Origin: Xanthomonas sp. XNM01
GTDB taxonomy: Bacteria; Pseudomonadota; Gammaproteobacteria; Xanthomonadales; Xanthomonadaceae
Direction: 5' to 3'
DNA length: 64,000 nucleotides
Assembly (NCBI RefSeq): GCF_014851915.1
Contig: NZ_JACVAP010000006.1
Span: 1-64,000 of the forward strand
The notes beneath the pieces are model-generated. The model was not told the origin of the DNA. It searched no databases and saw nothing but the letters and a program-made list of their open reading frames with translations. This document shows positions 37,420 to 45,690 of this stretch, in pieces. Within the stretch, counting starts at the first letter, position 1. Each line of letters begins with the position of its first letter. The position numbers and the translations under genes are program-made.

Positions 37420-39602
37420 CCCAGCCCTACCAGATCCAGGATGATGCCGCCCCGGCCGATTACGGCCGCACGCCGGTCGCGACCGAGTACAGGTTCTCGC
37501 ACGTCACCACCGGCCGATACCTGCCGACGCCGGGCAAGGCGCCGACCTGGCCGTTCGCCGACATCGGCAGCTGGATGATCGATGCCAATGCCAGCGCCGC
37601 CGACTGGCTGGCCGAACTGAAGGACTGGCGCCGCGAGCATCTGGTCCGGATCGGCTACACCGATGTCAACTACCGGCGGCCGGAGCTGCAGTGGGCGCAG
37701 CGCAACTTCGTGCACGCGCAGATGATGGTCGAGGACCGCTACTTCTACGACGTGGAGACCAGCCGCTACACGGTCGACCGCTACCTGGACGATCTGGTCG
37801 AGCGTTTCGGCGGGCTGGATTCGGTGCTGATCTGGTACATCTACCCGAACATCGGCATCGACGACCGCAACCAGTTCGACCTCGCCCACAGCCTGCCCGG
37901 CGGCCTCGATGGCCTGAAGGCGGCGGTGCAGGCATTCCAGGCGCGCGGGGTCAAGGTGTTCCTGCCGGCCAAGCCCTGGGACCATGGCACCCGCGACCCG
38001 GGTTGCACGCACTGGGACGGCATGGCGGAGATCGTCCGCGCGGTCGGCGCGGACGGCATCAACGGCGACACCTTCAATGGCGTGCCGCGCGCGTTCTTCG
38101 ACGCCTGCGACGCGCTGGGCACACCTGTCGTGGTCCAGCCCGAGTCGACGATCAGCTCCGAGGAGCAGCTGATCTGGAACGTGCAGAGCTGGGGCAAGAA
38201 GGCGCCCGACGGCCCGGTGCCGCCGGTGTCGAAGTGGAAGTGGCTCGAGCCGCGGCACATGGTCAACTACGAGAACCGCTGGGGCCGCAACCGCAACCAC
38301 GACCTGCAGTACTGCTTCTTCAACGGCATCGGCTACAACGCCTGGGAGAACATCTGGGGCATCTGGAACCAGTTCACCGAACGCGATGGCGAAACCCTGC
38401 GCCGGATCGCGGCGATCTACCGCGGCTTCCCGCAGCTGGTGGTGTCGATGGAGTGGGAGCCGTACCAGGTCTGCCTGCAGGCCGGCATCTTTGCCAGCCG
38501 CTTTCCGGTCGACGGCCTGTGCCTGCACACCTTCATCAACCGCAACGAATACGCGGTCGATGGCGAACAGATCCTGCTGCCGCATGCCGATGGCACGCGC
38601 TACTACGACCTGTGGCACGGCACCGCGCTGGCGCCGCTGATCCGCGATGGCCAGGCGGTGATCGCGCTGCCGATGGAAGCGCGCGGCTTCGGTGCGCTGC
38701 TGTCGGTCGCCGATGGCGTCGTGGCCGAAGGGCTGGACGCGTTCCTGGCCGCGGCCGCGCAGCGTGCGGCCAGGCCGCTGAACAGCCATTCCGGCGCGTG
38801 GAAGGCGCTGCCGCAGACGCTGGTCGACATCGCCGCGACCACGGCCAGTGCCGACGCACCGGACGGCATGGTCGCGATCCCGGCCGGCGAGTTCGTGTTC
38901 GCGGTCGGCGGCGTGGAGATCGAAGGCTTCAACTGGGCCGGCCAGGACGTGCAGTACCCGTGGGAGGACTGCCCGCGCCGGCATCACCGCCAGCGCATGC
39001 AGGTGCCGGCGTTCCACATCGACCGGCATCCGGTGACCAACGCGCAGTTCAAGGCCTTCATCGACGCCAGCGGCTACCAGCCGCGCGATGCGGTGAACTT
39101 CCTCGTGCACTGGCACGCTGGCGCGCCGCGTCCGGGCTGGGAGCACAAGCCGGTCACCTGGGTCTCGATCGAGGATGCGCGTGCCTACGCGGCCTGGGCC
39201 GGCAAGCGCCTGCCGCACGAGTGGGAATGGCAGTACGCGGCGCAGGGCGATGACGGTCGCGTCTATCCCTGGGGCAACGACTGGGACGACAGCCGCGTGC
39301 CGCGGGTCAACCGCGGCCGCCGGATCCTGGCACCGGCCGATGTCGGTACGCATCCGCAGGGGGCCAGCCCGTTCGGGGTCGAGGATCTGGTCGGCAACGT
39401 CTGGCAGTGGACCGAGGAGTTCGCCGATGCGCATACCCGTGTGGCGGTGCTGCGCGGCGGCTCCAGCTACCAGCCGCAGACCTCGCACTGGTATTTCCCG
39501 CAGGCCTATCGGCTCGACCAGCACGGCAAGTACCTGCTGATGGCGCCGGCCAAGGACCGCAGCGGCATGCTCGGTTTCCGCTGCGTGGTGGACGCGGCAT
39601 GA
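37416..39602 (+). CDS. Fusion of a glycosidase-like TIM barrel with a SUMF1/EgtB-fold domain
   Basis: 728 aa, no signal peptide, so cytoplasmic. Residues ~45-440 look like an (alpha/beta)8 glycoside hydrolase: WYIYPNIGIDD, VKVFLPAKPWDHG, GADGINGDTFNG (candidate acid Asp218) and GYNAWENIWGIWNQ (candidate Glu311). Residues ~484-726 form a formylglycine-generating-enzyme-type domain (MVAIPAGEF, FHIDRHPVTNAQFKAF, RLPHEWEWQYAA, DLVGNVWQWTEEF, VLRGGSSY). The two copper-binding active-site cysteines of true FGE are absent (RGGSSYQPQTSHW), so it should not mature sulfatases; it may bind substrate. ATG overlaps the kinase stop, and its stop overlaps the GH127 ATG. Confidence 0.8.
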   Translation: MTQPYQIQDDAAPADYGRTPVATEYRFSHVTTGRYLPTPGKAPTWPFADIGSWMIDANASAADWLAELKDWRREHLVRIGYTDVNYRRPELQWAQRNFVHAQMMVEDRYFYDVETSRYTVDRYLDDLVERFGGLDSVLIWYIYPNIGIDDRNQFDLAHSLPGGLDGLKAAVQAFQARGVKVFLPAKPWDHGTRDPGCTHWDGMAEIVRAVGADGINGDTFNGVPRAFFDACDALGTPVVVQPESTISSEEQLIWNVQSWGKKAPDGPVPPVSKWKWLEPRHMVNYENRWGRNRNHDLQYCFFNGIGYNAWENIWGIWNQFTERDGETLRRIAAIYRGFPQLVVSMEWEPYQVCLQAGIFASRFPVDGLCLHTFINRNEYAVDGEQILLPHADGTRYYDLWHGTALAPLIRDGQAVIALPMEARGFGALLSVADGVVAEGLDAFLAAAAQRAARPLNSHSGAWKALPQTLVDIAATTASADAPDGMVAIPAGEFVFAVGGVEIEGFNWAGQDVQYPWEDCPRRHHRQRMQVPAFHIDRHPVTNAQFKAFIDASGYQPRDAVNFLVHWHAGAPRPGWEHKPVTWVSIEDARAYAAWAGKRLPHEWEWQYAAQGDDGRVYPWGNDWDDSRVPRVNRGRRILAPADVGTHPQGASPFGVEDLVGNVWQWTEEFADAHTRVAVLRGGSSYQPQTSHWYFPQAYRLDQHGKYLLMAPAKDRSGMLGFRCVVDAA

Positions 39603-41461
39603 GGGCGGTCCTCGTCTGCGGCCAGCAGCTGGTCGCGCCCGCGTCGGTGCGGCTGGATGGCCCGTTCGGGCAGATGCTGGCGGCCAACCGCAGCGGCCGG
39701 CTCAGCCACTTCATCGTCGATGAGCACAGCCCGTCGATCGGCATCTTCGGCCAGGCGCACAAACAGCAGAACCAGGAAGGCGACTGGTATGGCGAGCATG
39801 CGGGCAAATGGCTGTCCGCCACCGCGCGCGCCGTTGCCCAGGGCGGGCAGTCGCAGCTGGAAGCCAACCTGCGTCGCGTCGCCGACTGGCTGATCAGCCA
39901 GCAGGACGACGACGGTTATCTGGGCACCTACGCCGCCGAGCGCCGCTTCACCGTGCCGCAGCCGCCGAAGCCGGAAAGCTGGAACGGCGAGCCGGCGCTG
40001 CGCACCTGGGACATCTGGACCCACAGCTACCTGATCCTCGGCCTCCTCGAGACCTGGCGCGCGCTGGGCGGGGCGCAGTACCTGCAGGCCGCGCGCCGCA
40101 TCGGCGACCTGTGCTGGCGGGCGCTGCAGTCGGGCATCGACATCACCACGCTGGGCAACCACCACGGCATGTCGGCGACGGTGCTGCTGGACCCGGCGGC
40201 GGACCTGTACCTGGTCACCGGCGAGCCGCGCTATCTGGCGCTGGCCGAGACCATCCTGCAGCAGGCCAACGCCAATCCGCGCCTGGCCCTGCTCGACAAG
40301 GGCATCGCCAACGAGGATGCCGCGTTCATCGCCACCGGCAAGGCCTACCAGCTGTCGTGGAACCTGGTCGGCCTGGCCAAGCTGTACAAGGCCACCGGCA
40401 GGGCCGAGTACAAGCTGGCCGTCGACAACCTCTGGAACAACATCCGCGAACAGCACCTGACCCTGGGCGGTGGCCCATGGGGCGGCGTCGCGCACCGTTC
40501 GCGCGAAGTGTTCAACGCGCCGCGCACCTTCTTCCCGCAGGCCTACGTGGAAACCTGCTCGGTGCTGGCCTGGATGCAGCTCAACCGCGAGCTGCTGGCG
40601 ATCACCGGCCACGCACGCCATGCCGACGCGCTGGAGCGCAGCGGCTACAACGACCTGGCCGCGGCGATGGCGCCCGATGGCGAGGACTGGTGCTACTACA
40701 CCTATCCCAACGGCCGCCGCGTGCACACCACCTACTGGCGCTGCTGCAAGTCGTCCGGGGCGATGGCGGTGGAGGAGCTGCCGCCGGTCGCCTATGGCAT
40801 CGCCGCCGACGGCGGCCTGCGCGTGAACCTGTACGGCGCCGGTGAGGCCACGCTGCCGCAGGCCGATGCCGGCGCGGTGCGTCTGGTCCAGTCGGGCCGG
40901 TATCCGTTCGACGGCGACGTCGTGATCGACGTGCATCCGCAGCGCGAGGCGCGCTTCGCGGTCGGCCTGCGGATTCCGGACTGGGCCGCGTCGGCGCGGA
41001 TCACGGTGGCCGGCGTGGCGGTCGAGGCGGTGCCCGGCGAGGACGGCTTCGTGGCGATCGAGCGGCTCTGGCGCGCTGGCGACCGGATCGTGCTGTCGTT
41101 GCCGATGCCGCCGGTGCTGCACCGTGCGGCCAACATCAACGTGCAGGAATCGCGCGCGCCGGACGGTTCGCCGGTGGCGCAGGAGGTGCTGCGCTGGGAG
41201 TACGTGGCGCTGAGCCGCGGCCCGCTGGTGTATGCGACCCCGCTGGTGGACGGCTACAAGACCGACGAGACCCTGCGCCTGCCCGCCGCGCCGGTCGCGG
41301 ACTGGGTCGGTGTGGGCGCCGACGCCGGCGAGGGTGCGACGCTGGAAATGCGCCCGCTGGGGCGCGCGCCGATCATGTTCGAGCCGTACTACCGCTGCGG
41401 TGGCCGGGTCGACGGCGCCTGGCGCCTGACCTGGCTGTCGTTGGCGCCGGAGCAGGTATGA
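39599..41461 (+). CDS. GH127-family glycoside hydrolase, beta-L-arabinofuranosidase type
   Basis: 620 aa (alpha/alpha)6-barrel protein (PF07944). The GH127 cysteine-zinc site is visible: E318-x-C320 in YVETCSVLAW and C382-C383 in YWRCCKSSGAMAVEE. In the characterised enzyme HypBA1 the Glu and three Cys bind zinc and one Cys is the nucleophile. No signal peptide, so it acts in the cytoplasm after uptake. The family hydrolyses beta-L-arabinofuranosides of plant hydroxyproline-rich glycoproteins; other GH127 members act on rhamnogalacturonan-II sugars. ATG overlaps the previous stop (ATGA). The gene ends an overlapping four-gene run. Confidence 0.88.
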   Translation: MRAVLVCGQQLVAPASVRLDGPFGQMLAANRSGRLSHFIVDEHSPSIGIFGQAHKQQNQEGDWYGEHAGKWLSATARAVAQGGQSQLEANLRRVADWLISQQDDDGYLGTYAAERRFTVPQPPKPESWNGEPALRTWDIWTHSYLILGLLETWRALGGAQYLQAARRIGDLCWRALQSGIDITTLGNHHGMSATVLLDPAADLYLVTGEPRYLALAETILQQANANPRLALLDKGIANEDAAFIATGKAYQLSWNLVGLAKLYKATGRAEYKLAVDNLWNNIREQHLTLGGGPWGGVAHRSREVFNAPRTFFPQAYVETCSVLAWMQLNRELLAITGHARHADALERSGYNDLAAAMAPDGEDWCYYTYPNGRRVHTTYWRCCKSSGAMAVEELPPVAYGIAADGGLRVNLYGAGEATLPQADAGAVRLVQSGRYPFDGDVVIDVHPQREARFAVGLRIPDWAASARITVAGVAVEAVPGEDGFVAIERLWRAGDRIVLSLPMPPVLHRAANINVQESRAPDGSPVAQEVLRWEYVALSRGPLVYATPLVDGYKTDETLRLPAAPVADWVGVGADAGEGATLEMRPLGRAPIMFEPYYRCGGRVDGAWRLTWLSLAPEQV

Positions 41462-41626
41462 CGGTCCGCGTCGTGCGTCCCCGTCCGTCGCGCAGCATCC
41501 GTGACCGCGCGCACGCCGCGCCGCGCTGCATGCAAGTTTTTGTCGTGACAGAAATCAGGCCGCCGCGCTGTTTCCTCCACGCCGGATCGGCAAGACTGGC
41601 GGCCGGGACGGCAATGCGAGGAGAGG

Positions 41627-42814
41627 ATGCGCGACATGGATGAACGGTCACCTTTCGACCTGGTCCGGCGGGACGGACCGGCCGGACCGCTGAGCGGGAT
41701 CCGGGTGCTGGACCTGAGCGCCTACATCGCCGGCCCGTACGCCTGCTCGCTGCTGGCCGACCAGGGTGCGGCGGTGATCAAGGTCGAGTCGCCCGATGGC
41801 GACAACCTGCGCAAGTATCCGTCCACGCTGCAGAGCGAGAGCCGCGCCTTCCTCGGCGTGAACCGCAGCAAGGCCGGCATCGTGCTGGACCTGAAGGATC
41901 CGCACGGACTGGCCGCGCTGCTGCGGCTGGTGCGCGAGGCCGACGTGCTGGTCCACAACTTCCGCCCGGCGGTGCCCAAGCGGCTGGGCATCGACCACGC
42001 ACGTCTGAACCTGGTCAATCCGCGCCTGATCTACTGCGCGGTCACCGGCTATGGCGAGGACGGCCCGATGCGCGAGAAGGCAGGCTACGACCAGGTGCTG
42101 CAGACGATGACCGGCATGTGCACGCTGCAGGGCAAGCGCGGCGGCCCGCCGGAGATCCTGTACGGCTCGGTGGTGGACTACTACGCCGCAGCGCTGGCCG
42201 CCGCCGGCATCGCCTCGGCGCTGTACGAGCGCGAGCGCAGCGGTCGCGGCCAGTTCGTCGGCATCTCGCTGCTGCGCAGCGCACTGACGATGCAGTCGGC
42301 GCGGATGATCTGGGCCGAAGGCGAATCACTCGACATCGGCCGCGACATGCGCTCCGGTGGCGTCACCGGCATCCATCCGGCGCGCGACAGCCACCTGTAT
42401 CTGTCGGCGAACACGCCGCGCTTCTGGCAGGCGCTGTGCGAGAAGGTCGGCCTGCCGCAGCTGGCCGCCGATCCACGCTACGACAGCGTACGCAAACGCG
42501 CCGAGCACGCCGACGAGATCGTGCCGCTGCTGCATGCCGCGCTGGCGCAGCGCAGCGCGCTGGAATGGGAACAGGTGTTCGGCGAGGCGGTGCCGTGCGC
42601 GGCCGCGCGTCGGGTCGAGGACATGTTCGAGCACCCGCAGGTGCTGGCCGAGGACATCGTCGCGCCGATCGCGCATCCGGTCGTCGGCAGCTACCGCGGC
42701 GTGACCCGGCCGGTGGTGTTCGGGCGCACGCCCGGCCCGCAGCCGTTCGGTGCGCCGGTGTTCGGCCAGGACACCGATGCGCTGATGGAACTGCTCGGCA
42801 CGCCGCAGGACTGA
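41627..42814 (+). CDS. CaiB/BaiF-type (family III) CoA transferase
   Basis: 395 aa. GIRVLDLSAYIAGPYACSLLADQGAAVIKVE is the family III N-terminus. The catalytic Asp is D155 in KAGYDQVLQTMTG. VLVHNFRPAVPKRLG and YCAVTGYGEDGP are further family blocks. It moves CoA between a donor acyl-CoA (often succinyl-CoA) and an acid. AGGAGAGG directly precedes ATG 41627; ATG 41636 nine nt later has better spacing and may be the true start. It lies 165 nt after GH127 and likely belongs to the island, where it could make the CoA ester that the CitE-like lyase cleaves. Confidence 0.88.
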   Translation: MRDMDERSPFDLVRRDGPAGPLSGIRVLDLSAYIAGPYACSLLADQGAAVIKVESPDGDNLRKYPSTLQSESRAFLGVNRSKAGIVLDLKDPHGLAALLRLVREADVLVHNFRPAVPKRLGIDHARLNLVNPRLIYCAVTGYGEDGPMREKAGYDQVLQTMTGMCTLQGKRGGPPEILYGSVVDYYAAALAAAGIASALYERERSGRGQFVGISLLRSALTMQSARMIWAEGESLDIGRDMRSGGVTGIHPARDSHLYLSANTPRFWQALCEKVGLPQLAADPRYDSVRKRAEHADEIVPLLHAALAQRSALEWEQVFGEAVPCAAARRVEDMFEHPQVLAEDIVAPIAHPVVGSYRGVTRPVVFGRTPGPQPFGAPVFGQDTDALMELLGTPQD

Positions 42815-42831
42815 GCATCCGCGGTGCGCCG

Positions 42832-42837
42832 TACAAT
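42832..42837 (+). promoter_or_regulatory. -10 box giving a leaderless transcript of the carbonic anhydrase-like gene
   Basis: TACAAT (5 of 6 to consensus) is followed by 6 nt and the ATG at 42844, so transcription would begin at the start codon. It separates this gene from the catabolic island. Confidence 0.55.
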
Positions 42838-42843
42838 CGGCGC

Positions 42844-43380
42844 ATGAAAAACCTGCGTCCCTTCCTCGATACGCGCCCGCAGCTGGGCGAACGGGTCTAT
42901 GTGGACCCTGCGGCCACCGTCATCGGCGATGTGGTGCTCGGCGACGACGTCTCGGTGTGGCCGGGCACGGTGATCCGCGGCGACGTGAACGTCGTGCGGA
43001 TCGGCGCGCGCAGCAACATCCAGGACGGCACCATCATCCATGTCAGCCACGAGAGCCCCTACAACAAGGGCGGCTACCCGACCCTGATCGGCGAGGGCGT
43101 CACCGTCGGCCACGGCACCATCATCCATGCCTGCACGATCGGCGATTACTGTTTGATCGGCATGGGTGCCTGCGTGCTCGATGGCGCGGTGATCGAGGCC
43201 GAGGCCTTCATCGGCGCCGGCGCGGTGGTCGGCCCCGGCAAGCGCGTGCAGCGCGGCGAGCTGTGGGTCGGCAACCCGGCGCGGCCGGCGCGCACGCTCA
43301 GCGACAAGGACATCGAAGGCCTGCACTACTCGGCCGACCATTACGTGCGTCTGAAGGACCGCTATCTGGGCATGGGCTGA
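42844..43380 (+). CDS. Gamma-class carbonic anhydrase-like (hexapeptide repeat) protein
   Basis: 178 aa left-handed beta-helix protein of the YrdA/PaaY type. Metal-binding His are conserved: H66 (DGTIIHVSHE), H90 and H95 (VGHGTIIHACTIG). LWVGNPARPARTLS and a C-terminal helix follow family usage. It may hydrate CO2 or act as a CoA-thioesterase-like housekeeping protein; activity in this subfamily is variable. There is no Shine-Dalgarno before the ATG, in line with a leaderless mRNA. Confidence 0.93.
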   Translation: MKNLRPFLDTRPQLGERVYVDPAATVIGDVVLGDDVSVWPGTVIRGDVNVVRIGARSNIQDGTIIHVSHESPYNKGGYPTLIGEGVTVGHGTIIHACTIGDYCLIGMGACVLDGAVIEAEAFIGAGAVVGPGKRVQRGELWVGNPARPARTLSDKDIEGLHYSADHYVRLKDRYLGMG

Positions 43381-43591
43381 TCCTGTCGCTGCCAAGCCCC
43401 GCGTCGCGGGGCGCTGCCTGCGTGGACCGGCATGCCCGGGCAGCGCACGGCGGCGGCACGTTCCGGCATCGTTGCAGCCGCGAGCCGTGCGGCGAGGGAG
43501 CTGGTTGCGACGAAGCCTCCTGCGTCTCGCCCGTCGTCATCGTTCTTTCACAGGGTGCACGGGCGCGACCGTGTCCCTGCGGCGATCGGCC

Positions 43592-43861
43592 TCAGGGGGC
43601 GGTGGCGGTCTCGAGCGCGCCGAGCCAGCGCATCGCCTCGGCGCGGCTGGCGCCGCACATTTCCGGACCGGGACGCAGCGAGGCGCAGACTGCCGGCCGT
43701 TCCGGCCGGCCGAACAGGCGGCAGTGCAGAGCGGCGTCCAGCTGTACGCAGGGAACGCCGGCCGGCTTGCCCTGCGGCATGCCCGGAATCGGCGAGCTGA
43801 TCGAGGGCGCCGTGCAGCAGGCGGCGCAGCCACTGCGGCACGTGAAAGCGGAAGGGGACAT
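43592..43861 (-). CDS. YkgJ-family cysteine cluster protein
   Basis: 89 aa. The N-terminal cluster C8-x3-C12-x2-C15-C16 ([16 protein letters not shown]), the [16 protein letters not shown] block and a C-terminal [12 protein letters not shown] are typical of YkgJ-type proteins that probably bind zinc or an iron-sulfur cluster. Function unknown. ATG 43861. It is divergent from the RDD operon (75 nt between starts), so the two promoters share this gap. Confidence 0.88.
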   Translation of the reverse strand: MSPSAFTCRSGCAACCTAPSISSPIPGMPQGKPAGVPCVQLDAALHCRLFGRPERPAVCASLRPGPEMCGASRAEAMRWLGALETATAP

Positions 43862-43936
43862 GACCGGGGCAGTGTGCGCCGGCTGGGCAAGCGGCGCCAG
43901 CGGCGGTTAGAGTGCGCGGGCAAGGAACCCCACAGG

Positions 43937-44701
43937 ATGCACATGCCCCCACAGGCAGACGTCCGGCAGGACCGCCGGACGACCGCGACCGCATCCGCCG
44001 CGCAGAGCCTGCCGGCGCCGATGCTCGACACCTATCGCGAGGTGGTCACGCCCGAAGGCGTGGCCCTGCACCTGCCGGCCGCCGGCCCGGTGCCGCGTGC
44101 GCTGGCGTGGGCGATCGACTTCGCCGCGCGCGGCGCGATCATGCTGGTGATCGGCATGCTGCTGGGCGTGATGGGCAAGTTCGGCCAGGGCCTCTACCTG
44201 GTCGCGATGTTCCTGGTGTTCTGGGCGTATCCGATCGTGTTCGAGGCCGCCTGGCACGGCCAGACGCCGGGCAAGCGCGCGCTCGGCCTGCGCGTGGTGT
44301 CCGGCGATGGCGCACCGCTGGGCTGGCTGCCGGCGATCGTGCGCAACCTGCTGCGGACCGTGGACATGCTGCCGTTCGGCTACGCGGCAGGGCTGGTGTC
44401 CTGCCTGTGCGATCCGCACGGCCGGCGCCTGGGCGACCGCGTCGCCAATACCGTCGTGGTCCATGTCCTGCCGCACCGTGACCCTGCGCGGGTACCGCTG
44501 GCGCCGTCGCAGGCGCCGGCCCAGCCGCTGCTGCTGCCCGAACAGGGGGCGGTGGTGGCGTTCGGCGAGCGCGCCCCGCGGCTGGCGCCGGCGCGACAGG
44601 CCGAACTGGCCGACCTGCTGTCGCCGTTGACCGGTGCGCGCGGGCTGGCCGGCGCGCGCCAGCTGCTGGGTATGGCCAACTGGCTGCTGGGGCGGCGATG
44701 A
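43937..44701 (+). CDS. RDD-family membrane protein
   Basis: 254 aa. RDD domain (~30-180) with RALAWAIDFAARG (the R-D-D type start), three to four membrane segments and TPGKRALGLRVVSGDG. A ~75-aa Pro/Ala-rich cytoplasmic tail follows. RDD proteins are small transporters or membrane partners of unclear role. ATG 43937 is preceded by CACAGG. First of six genes; its stop overlaps the SpoIIM-type ATG (ATGA). Confidence 0.88.
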   Translation: MHMPPQADVRQDRRTTATASAAQSLPAPMLDTYREVVTPEGVALHLPAAGPVPRALAWAIDFAARGAIMLVIGMLLGVMGKFGQGLYLVAMFLVFWAYPIVFEAAWHGQTPGKRALGLRVVSGDGAPLGWLPAIVRNLLRTVDMLPFGYAAGLVSCLCDPHGRRLGDRVANTVVVHVLPHRDPARVPLAPSQAPAQPLLLPEQGAVVAFGERAPRLAPARQAELADLLSPLTGARGLAGARQLLGMANWLLGRR

Positions 44702-45690
44702 GGCAGGAACAGTTCGTCGCCCGCCACGAAGCGGAGTGGCATGCCTTCGACGCCTGGCTGCGCCACCGCGGCGGCAGGCGCGATGGCCGGGCACCGGCGC
44801 TCGACGTCGCCGAGGTCCCGGCGCGTTACCGGCGGTTGTGCCAGCAGCTCGCGCTGGCGCGCCGGCGCGGCTACAGCCAGCCGCTGGTCGAGTCGCTGCA
44901 GGACCTGATGCAGCGCGGGCATGCGGTGCTCTATCGCGCGCCGCCGCCGCGCTGGCGGCTGGCGCTGCGCTTCCTGGTGGCCGGCTTCCCGCAGCTGGTG
45001 CGCAGCCAGGCGCGCTGCATGTGGGCCTCGGCCGCGCTGTTCTGCGTGCCGCTGATCAGCCTGTTCGTGCTGCTGCAGTGGCAGCCGGAGACGATCCACG
45101 GCCTGCTCGATCCGATGCAGATCGCGCAGATGGAGCAGATGTACGACCCGAGCGACGAGCGCCACACGCTGGGCCGCGACAGCGGCAGCGACTGGCAGAT
45201 GTTCGGCCACTACATCATGAACAACATCAGCATCGGCCTGCGCACCTTCGCCAGCGGCCTGCTGGCGGGCGTGGGCACGATCGCCGTGCTGGTCTTCAAC
45301 GGAGTGTTCTTCGGCGCGGTGGCCGGCCATCTGCACGTGGCCGGCTATGGCGACCCGTTCTGGCGCTTCGTCGCCGGGCATGCGCCGTTCGAGCTGACCG
45401 CGATCGTCATCGCCGGTGGCGCCGGCCTGCGCCTGGGGCTGGACCTGATCGCACCCGGCCAGCGCCGGCGCGGCGACGCCCTGATCGAGGGCGGCCTGAT
45501 CGGCGCGCGGCTGTGCCTGGGCGTGGCCTTCATGCTGCTGGTGGCGGCCTTCATCGAGGCGTTCTGGTCCTCGATCGGCTCGATCCCGGCATGGATCAAG
45601 TACACCGTGTCCGGTGTGCTGTGGACCGGCGTGTTCGCCTGGCTGTGGTGCGGCGGGCATGGCGACGCGGAGCGTCCCGATGCGCCCTGA
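44698..45690 (+). CDS. SpoIIM-type (stage II sporulation M domain) membrane protein
   Basis: 330 aa. A soluble N-terminal part (~1-95: RQEQFVARHEAEWHAFDAWL, VPARYRRLCQQLALAR) is followed by the SpoIIM/DUF95 integral membrane domain with five to six helices (MWASAALFCVPLISLFVLLQ, NISIGLRTFASGLLAGVGT, FVAGHAPFELTAIVIAGGAGL). This Gram-negative form is not linked to sporulation and usually sits with RDD, DUF58 and MoxR genes, as here. ATG overlaps the RDD stop; the DUF4129 gene starts inside its 3' end. Confidence 0.9.
   Translation: MRQEQFVARHEAEWHAFDAWLRHRGGRRDGRAPALDVAEVPARYRRLCQQLALARRRGYSQPLVESLQDLMQRGHAVLYRAPPPRWRLALRFLVAGFPQLVRSQARCMWASAALFCVPLISLFVLLQWQPETIHGLLDPMQIAQMEQMYDPSDERHTLGRDSGSDWQMFGHYIMNNISIGLRTFASGLLAGVGTIAVLVFNGVFFGAVAGHLHVAGYGDPFWRFVAGHAPFELTAIVIAGGAGLRLGLDLIAPGQRRRGDALIEGGLIGARLCLGVAFMLLVAAFIEAFWSSIGSIPAWIKYTVSGVLWTGVFAWLWCGGHGDAERPDAP

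Noticed and set aside
37416-39602. Formylglycine-generating enzyme for sulfatase maturation
   Set aside because: The active-site cysteine pair is absent and no sulfatase gene is nearby.
41500-41570. Third copy of the island's operator motif before the CoA transferase gene
   Set aside because: Only AAAAACTTG is shared on the reverse strand (near 41531-41540). The TCTGAA half is missing, so the match is too weak to claim.
44698-45690. Sporulation gene
   Set aside because: Only the SpoIIM membrane domain is shared. The organism type is Gram-negative and the operon context is MoxR/DUF58.
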